Below, piece by piece: positions 6,980 to 13,068 of a stretch of DNA of 23,079 nt. Both the position numbers and the translations under genes were made by a program. Position 1 is the stretch's first letter. Each line of letters starts with the position of its first letter. The notes under the pieces are model-generated. The model saw only the letters and a list, made by a program, of their open reading frames with translations, had not been told where the DNA came from and did not search any database. The stretch is from positions 1-23,079 of the forward strand of contig PNOO01000006.1 of assembly GCA_013824905.1 (NCBI GenBank), read 5' to 3'. Origin of the DNA: Syntrophus sp. (in: bacteria). GTDB lineage: Bacteria > Desulfobacterota > Syntrophia > Syntrophales > UBA5619.

Positions 6980-7959
6980 AGAGGGCGTACGCCGAGGCCC
7001 AGATCTTCGATCATCCGCAGATCATCCTCTGCCGGGCGGCCGGAAGTCGTCAGGTAGTTGCCGATCATCATTCCGGTTGCCCCGGCGGCGAAGATCAGTC
7101 CCTGCAGGTCCCGAAGATTCACTTCGCGCCCGCCGCAGACGATGATCTCCCGCGAGGGGTGACACAGACGCATCATGGCGATGATCTTGAGGCAGCAAAA
7201 AGGGGTGAGATCGGATTTCCCGTCCAGAGGGGTTCCCTCAATCGGATTGAGAAAATTGACGGGAATCGAATCCACATCCAGTTCCCGAAGGGTCATTGCC
7301 AGTTCGACCCGATCCGCGGCCGACTCTCCGATGCCGAAAATGCCTCCGCAGCACACCCACGCCCCGGCGGCCTTGGCCTCGCGCACGGCCCGGACGTCCT
7401 CTTCGTAATCGTGGGTGGTGCAGATGGAGGGGAAAAATCCGCGCGCCGTTTCCAGATTGTGGTGAACCGATCGCAGTCCCCGCGAGAGGAGAAAGGAGAT
7501 GTTTTCAGCGGAAAGCGCGCCCAGGCTCACGCACGTCTCAATTCCCACTTCAGTCCCTATCCGCGCGATGGCCTTCCCCACCCGATCCAGTTCATGGTTT
7601 GTGTGCATCGAAAGCCCGGAGGCGACGATGGAGAACTCCCTCGCGCCCCGCTCCTTGGCGTCCCGGGCGGCCATGACGATCTGGTCCTCTTCCATGAGGG
7701 GATACTTCTCTATCGAGGCGTTGGACCGGCTGGACTGCGAGCAGAAGGCGCAGTCCTCCGAACAAAGACCGGATTTGGCATTGACAATGGAGCAAAGTCT
7801 GATCTGATCGCCTTTGAAATGGCGGCGCACCGTTTCCGATACCGCCAGAAGACGCCATATCTCCGATTGCGGCGCCCCCAGGACGGTGAGCGCATCTTCC
7901 GCGCGGATTCCCTTCCCGGACAGGGAATCTGCCTCGATTCTCTCCCAGAACCCCTCCAT
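6976..7959 (-). CDS. bioB: Biotin synthase (radical SAM), unusual auxiliary-cluster ligands
   Basis: The 327-residue radical-SAM enzyme inserts sulfur into dethiobiotin. The [4Fe-4S] motif CxxxCxxC is C66, C70 and C73 (SGLCSEDCAFCSQ). Aligning by eye with E. coli BioB, the auxiliary [2Fe-2S] ligands should be C97, C128, C188 and R260. C128 corresponds to C143 (IETCVSLGAL), C188 to C203 (WVCCGGIFGIGE) and R260 to R278 (VCGGREVNLRD). The C97 position is Ser110 (EFSIVASG). Extra cysteines occur at C180, C204 and C275. The length and the HHNLETAR segment are otherwise normal for BioB, so the enzyme is probably active but with a different cluster chemistry. First gene of the bio operon. GGAGGC lies eight bases before the ATG. 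No convincing BirA-type operator was seen upstream. Confidence 0.93.
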   Translation of the reverse strand: MEGFWERIEADSLSGKGIRAEDALTVLGAPQSEIWRLLAVSETVRRHFKGDQIRLCSIVNAKSGLCSEDCAFCSQSSRSNASIEKYPLMEEDQIVMAARDAKERGAREFSIVASGLSMHTNHELDRVGKAIARIGTEVGIETCVSLGALSAENISFLLSRGLRSVHHNLETARGFFPSICTTHDYEEDVRAVREAKAAGAWVCCGGIFGIGESAADRVELAMTLRELDVDSIPVNFLNPIEGTPLDGKSDLTPFCCLKIIAMMRLCHPSREIIVCGGREVNLRDLQGLIFAAGATGMMIGNYLTTSGRPAEDDLRMIEDLGLGVRPL

Positions 7960-8010
7960 TTTAATTAGCCTCCATGAATGACGACAAGCCCTTATTTATT
8001 GGGGGGTCTT

Positions 8011-8039
8011 ATCATACATCTCACGGGAAAACGCAACTG
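8011..8039 (-). promoter_or_regulatory. bioB: Possible bio operon promoter
   Basis: On the minus strand a good -10 hexamer TATGAT (8016-8011) stands 17 bases from a poor -35 (CAGTTG, 8039-8034). The leader to bioB would be about 45 nt. A weak -35 is common at activated or repressed promoters. A 12-base perfect palindrome lies just upstream at 8049-8060. Confidence 0.35.
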
Positions 8040-8048
8040 AAAAATGGC

Positions 8049-8060
8049 GGAAGCGCTTCC
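8049..8060. promoter_or_regulatory. Perfect 12-bp palindrome upstream of bioB (possible operator)
   Basis: GGAAGCGCTTCC reads the same on both strands. It sits about 10 bases upstream of the possible bioB -35 element, in the divergent gap between bioB and the metallo-beta-lactamase-fold gene. It does not match the BirA, BioQ or BioR operators as I know them. It may be a regulator site or chance. Confidence 0.3.
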
Positions 8061-8237
8061 TGAGATGCGACTGAAGAAAGAGATAAAATTGCGCCATCGG
8101 ATTTGCCTTGACACGGGTGGCAACTTATATCAATCTGTCATCCAAGCATGGCAGATCCTTCGCTTCTTTTTCAGCCATGATGAAGCGCCGGCGGTTCTTC
8201 ACCATTTTTTCAGGAAATACGCAAAACAGGATGGACG

Positions 8238-9047
8238 ATGCTCGAAACGACCTCCTTCGAAGAGATCACACAGGTCAGGATGAGCCGTGAGGTCGGCGGC
8301 AAACCTCTCTACTGGGTGGCGGCTTACCTCGTGGATGGCCTGCTCATCGATACCGGCTGCAGCTACACCGCCGACGAGCTCGCCTCCTTCCTCGAAGGCA
8401 GAGAGGTCCGTCAGGCAGTCAACACCCACTTCCATGAGGATCATGTCGGGGGAAATCGCCTCCTCCAGACCACGTTTGGCGTCGCGATTTACGCCCCTGT
8501 GGATTCCGTCCCTCTGATCGGAAGGGCGGCCACGCTCTTCCCCTACCAGGAAACGGTCTGGGGATACCCGGAACCGACCGAGGTCAACCCGCTGCCGGCC
8601 GTCATCCGGACCCGCTGCCATACCTTCACCGTCATTGACACCCCCGGCCACAGTGCGGGTCACGCCTCACTCGTGGAGATGGAACAGGGCTGGTGCTTCT
8701 CCGGAGACCTCTTCGCCCGGGAGCAGATGAAATTCATCCGGCCGGAGGAGGATATGGGCAAGACGGTCGCCTCCATGAAAAAACTGATCGCCCTGCCCTG
8801 CGACCGCTTGATCCTTTTCACTTCCGTAGGGCGGATCGTAGAGGATGGCCGACAGGCCGTGGAATCCTGCATTCATTATATTGAAGATCTCTCCGGACGC
8901 GCCAAAGCCCTCGAGAGAGAGGGTCTCGGCGTCGCAGAGATCATCCTGCGGCTATTTGGCGGCGAGCATAGCTTCGCCCAACTGACAAACGGCCAGTACA
9001 CGACGGAGAATCTGATCCGCTCCGTCCTGAGGATGGGGGGCTCTTGA
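8238..9047 (+). CDS. Metallo-beta-lactamase-fold hydrolase
   Basis: The 269-residue protein has no signal peptide. The zinc-binding motif THFHEDHVGGN gives H64, H66, D68 and H69. Further ligands are probably H138 in DTPGHSAGHAS and D157 in CFSGDLFA. This is the common MBL-fold hydrolase pattern, as in glyoxalase II-like and other thioester or phosphoester hydrolases. The substrate cannot be read from the sequence. AGGA lies about 10 bases before the ATG at 8238. Its TGA (9045-9047) overlaps the ATG of the following membrane-protein gene by one base, so the two are translated together and may act on one pathway. The gene is divergent from bioB. A metal-independent role is unlikely given the intact ligands. 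Confidence 0.85.
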   Translation: MLETTSFEEITQVRMSREVGGKPLYWVAAYLVDGLLIDTGCSYTADELASFLEGREVRQAVNTHFHEDHVGGNRLLQTTFGVAIYAPVDSVPLIGRAATLFPYQETVWGYPEPTEVNPLPAVIRTRCHTFTVIDTPGHSAGHASLVEMEQGWCFSGDLFAREQMKFIRPEEDMGKTVASMKKLIALPCDRLILFTSVGRIVEDGRQAVESCIHYIEDLSGRAKALEREGLGVAEIILRLFGGEHSFAQLTNGQYTTENLIRSVLRMGGS

Positions 9048-9928
9048 TGACCGGGAAGACGGAGGGAAGAAACGGAAGATGGCCGCTCTACGGCTGGCTG
9101 GGTCTCACCCTGGTCGCCGTCTTCTGGGTCCTGAACTGGTCCCTTTTGGGCCTGCGGACCCACTGGGGATTCTTCCCCCTCTGGCTCGGTTACGCCCTTA
9201 CCGTGGACGCCCTCGTTTTTCTGCGGAAGGGGAATTCCCTGCTGACCCGGAATCCAGCCGCTTACGCAGGCCTCTTTCTCGTATCGGCCCCTGCCTGGTG
9301 GCTCTTCGAGCTGATCAACCTCCGGACGCAGAACTGGATCTATCTCGGCGAAGAGGCCTTTACGACCCTTGAGTACGCGGTACTCTCCACTGTAAGCTTT
9401 TCCACCGTGATGCCGGCTGTCTTCGGAACGGCTGAACTTGCAGGAACCTGCGGCCGGCTGAGGCGGATCCACTCCGGCCCGGCCATCGCACCGACGCCCG
9501 CCCTCCTGCGCGGGATGTTTGCCGCCGGTTGCGTCATGCTGCTCCTCCTTCTTCTCTGGCCGGATCTTTTCTTTCCCCTCGTCTGGATCGCCGTCTATTG
9601 CCTGATCGAACCGCTGAACGTGAAGATGGAAAATCGCTCTCTTTTTGGTGATCTGGCCCGGGGCGACTGGACGCCGGTCATCTCACTTGGCGCGGGGTGC
9701 CTGATCTGCGGCTTCTTCTGGGAGATGTGGAACTTTCTCTCCTATCCGAAGTGGGTTTACCGGATACCCTACGCCGCTTGGTTTCACGTCTTCGAGATGC
9801 CGCTTCCGGGTTATCTCGGTTACCTGCCGTTTTCTCTGGAATTGTTTGCCCTGTACCACCTGGTCACGGGGCCTTTGCTGCCGGAAAGGAACCGACGGTA
9901 TCTCCGCCTGACTGAAAACGAACCCTGA
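9047..9928 (+). CDS. Polytopic membrane protein of unknown function
   Basis: From the ATG at 9047 the protein has 293 residues and about seven to eight hydrophobic segments, separated by short loops rich in Trp, Phe and Tyr. A TTG one codon earlier (9044) is also possible, but the ATG forms a TGATG junction with the preceding stop, typical of coupled genes. Notable parts are LYGWLGLTLVAVFWVLNWS near the N-terminus, SAPAWWLFELINLR, IAVYCLIEPLNVKMENRS and, near the C-terminus, FFWEMWNFLSYPKWVY and YLGYLPFSLELFALYHL. The last resembles, only loosely, the PxE(E/D)xxF region of small-domain lycopene cyclases. I do not claim that function. Similar uncharacterised proteins seem to occur in other environmental bacteria. 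Its partner is the metallo-beta-lactamase-fold enzyme upstream. Confidence 0.75.
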   Translation: MTGKTEGRNGRWPLYGWLGLTLVAVFWVLNWSLLGLRTHWGFFPLWLGYALTVDALVFLRKGNSLLTRNPAAYAGLFLVSAPAWWLFELINLRTQNWIYLGEEAFTTLEYAVLSTVSFSTVMPAVFGTAELAGTCGRLRRIHSGPAIAPTPALLRGMFAAGCVMLLLLLLWPDLFFPLVWIAVYCLIEPLNVKMENRSLFGDLARGDWTPVISLGAGCLICGFFWEMWNFLSYPKWVYRIPYAAWFHVFEMPLPGYLGYLPFSLELFALYHLVTGPLLPERNRRYLRLTENEP

Positions 9929-10052
9929 ACAGAACCTGCCTGATCTTTTGTCCGGCAGCGACCGGCGAAAAGCAGTCAGCCTGCTGTTGATAATCCCGGC
10001 GCCTTTATGTTAGTGTAGCGGCCTTTCAATCCATGCACGAGGAGGGAGAGCT

Positions 10053-11123
10053 ATGTTTGCCGTCATCATGGCAGGGGGTAAGGGGGCGAGATTCTGGCCC
10101 AGAAGCAGGGAGAGGATGCCCAAGCACCTCCTGGACATCCTGGGCGAGCGGACGATCATCCGCGAGACCGTCGACCGGATCAGGCCGCTGGTCCCCGCCG
10201 AACAGACACTGATCGTTACGGGAAGGAGCCATGCGGCCGAGCTGATCCGCCAGCTTCCCGAGATCCCTCCGGAGAACATCCTCATCGAGCCGGTCGGACG
10301 GAACACCGCCCCCTGCATCGGTCTCGCCGCACTGCATATTCTCAGGCGCGTCCCGGATGCGGTGATGCTGGTCCTTCCCTCCGATCACCGGATCGGCGAT
10401 GAGGCGACGTACAGAAAAGTCCTGCAGGCGGCCGCCGGGGCGGCTCTGCAGGGTGATCCACTCGTCACGATCGGAATCCGGCCGACCGGACCGGAGACGG
10501 GTTACGGCTACATCGAACAGGGCGATCTTTTCTCTGACAACGGCTCGGATCAGATCTACCGGGTCCGCTCCATGCGGGAGAAACCGCCCCAGGAGCAGGC
10601 GGAACGCTTTCTGGCGCAGGGAGGGTTTTCCTGGAACAGCGGGATGTTCGTCTGGAAGGCCTCGACAATCATCAAAGCGATCGGGCAGTTCCTTCCCGAT
10701 CTCCAGCAAGGGCTCATTGAGATCCGGGAGGCGCTTGGCACGGACCGGGAAGAGGAGGTCGTGGGATCCATCTACGCGGGACTGAAGTCCGTCTCCATCG
10801 ATTACGGTGTAATGGAAAAGGCAAAGGATGTCCTGGTCATCCCGGGGGCCTTTGACTGGTCCGATCTGGGAAGCTGGGACGCCTTGTGGGAAGTCTCCAA
10901 GAAGGACGAAAACGGGAACGCCGTCCGGGGAGAGTTCATCGGCATCGATGCGGCCGACTCTCTCATCCACAGCACCGGAAAGCTCGTCGCCCTGGTCGGG
11001 GTGAAGGACCTCCTCGTCGTTGAGACGAAAGACGCCCTTCTCATCTGTCGGCGGGGCCGGTCTCAGGACGTGCGAAAGATCGTGGAGACATTGGAAAAAA
11101 GCGGCCTTACGTCCTACTTATAG
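10053..11123 (+). CDS. manC: Mannose-1-phosphate guanylyltransferase
   Basis: The 356-residue protein opens with MAGGKGARFWPRSRERMPKH, the nucleotidyltransferase signature GGxGxRFWPxSRxxxPK. LPSDHRI, ETGYGYIEQGD, REKPPQEQAE, WNSGMFVWKA and FDWSDLGSWDALWE follow in the expected order. It makes GDP-mannose from mannose-1-phosphate and GTP for surface polysaccharide synthesis. The protein ends after the left-handed beta-helix part, so the phosphomannose isomerase cupin domain of bifunctional ManC proteins is absent. This is the single-domain type. A strong AGGAGGGAG lies just before the ATG. A possible but weak promoter (TTGATA at 9987-9992) lies upstream. The 3' end overlaps the convergent HMA-like gene by 10 bases. 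No other polysaccharide gene is adjacent. Confidence 0.95.
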   Translation: MFAVIMAGGKGARFWPRSRERMPKHLLDILGERTIIRETVDRIRPLVPAEQTLIVTGRSHAAELIRQLPEIPPENILIEPVGRNTAPCIGLAALHILRRVPDAVMLVLPSDHRIGDEATYRKVLQAAAGAALQGDPLVTIGIRPTGPETGYGYIEQGDLFSDNGSDQIYRVRSMREKPPQEQAERFLAQGGFSWNSGMFVWKASTIIKAIGQFLPDLQQGLIEIREALGTDREEEVVGSIYAGLKSVSIDYGVMEKAKDVLVIPGAFDWSDLGSWDALWEVSKKDENGNAVRGEFIGIDAADSLIHSTGKLVALVGVKDLLVVETKDALLICRRGRSQDVRKIVETLEKSGLTSYL

Positions 11124-11437
11124 AAAAAGGGAGCTTCCTGCGCCGGCGTCTGTTTTCCTTTGAGCGCCACCCCGCCCTTGTCGAGTGCCGCAGCGATCCT
11201 CTCTTCATTAGTCTTCAGGTCGTCGAAAGTGATACTGACCGTGTTTTCCGCGGGACTCCCGAAACGGATGATCCCCTCCAGACCCTTGAGGATAGAACTT
11301 ATCCTCGCATAGAGTCCTCAGGCGTGGCAGCCGGGTATATTCAGCTGAATTGTCTTTTCCGCTGCAGTCACCGGTGCGGCAATCACCAAGAGCAGCAAGA
11401 AAACAGCCGCGAGGCCGAAAAGCTTTTTCCCGATCAT
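11114..11437 (-). CDS. Probable selenocysteine-containing exported heavy-metal-associated (MerP/HMA-like) protein
   Basis: With TGA 11320-11318 read as selenocysteine, the frame runs 107 residues from ATG 11437 to TAG 11116-11114. Residues 1-25 are a signal peptide (MIGKKLFGLAAVFLLLLVIA, then PVTAA). The mature part starts EKTIQLNIPGCHA, then Sec40, then GLYARISSILKGLEGI. This follows the MerP/HMA pattern (TVxLxVPGMTCxxC...KxLxxVEGV), with the metal motif as C37-H-A-U40. NTVSITFDDLKTNEERIAAA and LDKGGVALKGK then give the second beta-strand, helix 2 and the final strand. Coding homology on both sides of the TGA, Sec at a Cys position and a hairpin at 11288-11306 argue for recoding. A simple nonsense mutation is the alternative. 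The frame also extends upstream to an ATG at 11572, but the signal peptide supports 11437. The role would be periplasmic binding of mercury or another soft metal, or a redox function; this is inferred. Confidence 0.75.
11288..11306 (-). promoter_or_regulatory. Bacterial SECIS-like stem-loop
   Basis: In the minus-strand RNA, GAGGATA (11306-11300) pairs perfectly with TATCCTC (11294-11288) around the five-base loop AGTTC. The loop begins 18 nt after the TGA at 11320-11318, and its second base is G. Bacterial SECIS models, as I recall them, require an apical loop about 16-37 nt after the UGA with a G in its first two positions. The hairpin lies in coding sequence, as bacterial SECIS elements do. 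Confidence 0.65.
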
Positions 11438-11624
11438 CCCGTCATCCCCTTTTCCCGATAGAATCCAAACCCCCACGGCGGTATCGTCTCCCCATGCGGG
11501 AGGTTGTCCTTTCATAAACACATCGCGCGGAAAAATCCAGTTATTTTCCCTCTCCATAGATGAATGGCCCAAATAACCCTTGACGAACAGGAGATTATTT
11601 GTTTCATTTTTGAAATCGACTCCG

Positions 11625-11653
11625 TTGATTGAATTGTCCTATTCTTTTATATG
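11625..11653 (+). promoter_or_regulatory. Sigma-70-type promoter of the hot-dog thioesterase gene
   Basis: TTGATT (11625-11630), a 17-base spacer and TATATG (11648-11653) form a good promoter. The predicted transcript start is near 11660, almost at the ATG of 11664. The mRNA would be nearly leaderless, or translation would begin at the ATG of 11691. Confidence 0.5.
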
Positions 11654-11663
11654 AGCACAATAC

Positions 11664-12629
11664 ATGAGCCCTGCTAAACATCCCGATCCAATGCAGTCCA
11701 ACGACCAGGCAATCCAAGCGCGTGCGCTGCGTGCGATCGCCGGCAATCGCATAGCCGGGCTGCATTTTCCCGGCCATTTTCTCGGTATCGAATGGCGGGA
11801 AGTCGCCGGCGGAATTGCAAGACTTTCGCTTGCGGACGGGCCTCATTGCCGCGATGCGAACGGGACAGTCAACATCGTGGCGCTGGGAATCCTCGTCGAT
11901 AACGCCCTCGCCGCTTCCGCACGGACCGGAACCCCGCCCGGGGCACGGCTGGGGACCATCCACTTGCAACTCCAATTCACCGGCGCGCCGGTCACCGGGG
12001 ACCTCAGCGCCGAATCGCGGCTGCTCGGCCGCACGGAGGGGGCGACTCTGCAGCAATCGATGTCGGCGGCGACGTTCCTGGCAAACGGCAAATCCATCTG
12101 TCATGCAAGCGGCGAATTTGTGCTGCTCGACGCACCAGCGGGCGTTACACTCGCGCCGTTGCCGTGGGAGCGTAAGGAGCCGACACATATTTTGCCGGTC
12201 GACGCAGGAGAGCTGGAGCCGCACGAACGGGCGATTCTCAAGGCGTGCGACGCCGCACTCGCGAATGCGTCGCCGCGGGCTTCGTTCATCCAGCACTTAT
12301 GGGGCGGCGTTCCGCGCCGTACCGCGCAAGGGGCAAGCAACCGTGTGGCGATCGGGCCGCATATCGGCAACCGCGTCGGCCATGTGCAGGGCGGGATATT
12401 GTTCGGCATTGCGGCGACCAACGCACTCGCGGCCGCCCCTGAAACAATGATGTTGTCGAACGCGTCGGTCTGGTACATCAGCCCCGGCCGTGGCGCCGCA
12501 CTCAGCGTCAGGTCGCGTGTCGTGCATACCGGCCGCACCATCGCCGTGGTGCGAACCGAAATAAAAACCGACGGCGGCGACCGCGTGGTCGAGGCGATCA
12601 CCCATCATGTCGCGCGCAAAAGCGCCTGA
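11664..12629 (+). CDS. Double hot-dog-fold PaaI/acyl-CoA thioesterase-like protein
   Basis: The 321-residue protein appears to contain two hot-dog units. Residues about 25-160 include GNRIAGLHFPGHFLGIEW and VNIVALGILVDNALAASA. Residues about 215-318 include GPHIGNRVGHVQGGILFGIA, LSNASVWYISPGRG and a final beta-strand with THHVARK. The GHVQGGILFGIAATNA helix corresponds to the HGG-type catalytic helix of PaaI-like thioesterases, with His-Val-Gln-Gly-Gly in place of the more usual motif. The family hydrolyses acyl-CoA thioesters. The substrate is unknown. The text style (Ala-rich, many GCG and CGC codons) reminds me of alpha- or betaproteobacterial proteins, so transfer is possible, but this is only an impression. 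The promoter lies directly upstream, which makes either a leaderless start at 11664 or a start at 11691 (MQSNDQ) plausible. No partner gene is adjacent. Confidence 0.72.
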   Translation: MSPAKHPDPMQSNDQAIQARALRAIAGNRIAGLHFPGHFLGIEWREVAGGIARLSLADGPHCRDANGTVNIVALGILVDNALAASARTGTPPGARLGTIHLQLQFTGAPVTGDLSAESRLLGRTEGATLQQSMSAATFLANGKSICHASGEFVLLDAPAGVTLAPLPWERKEPTHILPVDAGELEPHERAILKACDAALANASPRASFIQHLWGGVPRRTAQGASNRVAIGPHIGNRVGHVQGGILFGIAATNALAAAPETMMLSNASVWYISPGRGAALSVRSRVVHTGRTIAVVRTEIKTDGGDRVVEAITHHVARKSA

Positions 12630-13068
12630 GTGGGCTATCCAGTGGAGTGCGCCAGACTTGCCAGTGCTGAAAGTGGAGGATCCCGTCAATTGCACTGCTC
12701 CGTAGTCACTCATGGCCTTGGGTTATCGATTCCGTTTTCCATTAAACAGATGTCAATTATTTGACAGAATTCAACCTAATCGTCAGATAATAATCAGACA
12801 GAACCGGCATCTCTCTCCTTCCGTTCGCTCAAACCATCCTGTAATTATCAAATTTCATCTTACAAGTGGCTCTCGTATGCGCCCTCATCCGAAGAACTAC
12901 CATGGCATATGTATTGCTAATATTGATCAGAACTTGCCGGAAAGGATCAGAAGTGAGCCGTACGTCGTTGAACGTGCTTAAGTATTTATCGCTAAACGGG
13001 AGAACCGGCGGATTTGAGTCATTCTCTGTCCGGAGTGGCTCTATAAACAATGAAAAGGAGAGCGGGGA
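12630..13068. other. Intergenic stretch without a convincing gene
   Basis: About 440 bases separate the thioesterase and chemoreceptor genes. Short frames exist on both strands, but none has a recognisable product or a good ribosome-binding site. The base composition is markedly more A+T-rich than the neighbours. It contains an inverted repeat TGTCAA-TTAT-TTGACA (12751-12766), with a possible -10 GATAAT at 12786-12791 (19-base spacing). The chemoreceptor promoter should lie here, but I cannot fix it. No sigma-28 or sigma-54 promoter with correct spacing was found. AAGGAGAG at about 13053-13060 serves the ATG at 13069. Confidence 0.5.
12751..12766. promoter_or_regulatory. Inverted repeat TGTCAA-N4-TTGACA (possible operator/promoter)
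   Basis: TGTCAATTATTTGACA has two perfect 6-base arms. The right arm is a consensus -35 hexamer on the plus strand, and the left arm is the same on the minus strand. A related but differently spaced palindrome (TTGACAATTGTCAA) occurs at 18174-18187. A dimeric regulator site overlapping divergent -35 elements is possible. Confidence 0.35.

Noticed and set aside
7159..7968. Long plus-strand open frame opposite bioB
   Set aside because: Antisense shadow; bioB motifs on the minus strand are unambiguous.
7960..8237. Search for a BirA-type biotin operator upstream of bioB
   Set aside because: No GTAAAC/GTTTAC inverted repeat with the usual spacing was found; only an unrelated 12-bp palindrome.
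11438..11572. Longer N-terminus for the HMA-like protein starting at 11572
   Set aside because: It would put 45 unrelated residues before an evident signal peptide; the ATG at 11437 fits export.
12712..12981. 89-residue plus-strand frame between the thioesterase and chemoreceptor genes
   Set aside because: No recognisable family, no ribosome-binding site and odd composition; probably non-coding.
12630..13068. Sigma-28 or sigma-54 promoter for the chemoreceptor
   Set aside because: TGGC/TGC and GCGATAA-like words occur, but with wrong spacing or orientation.
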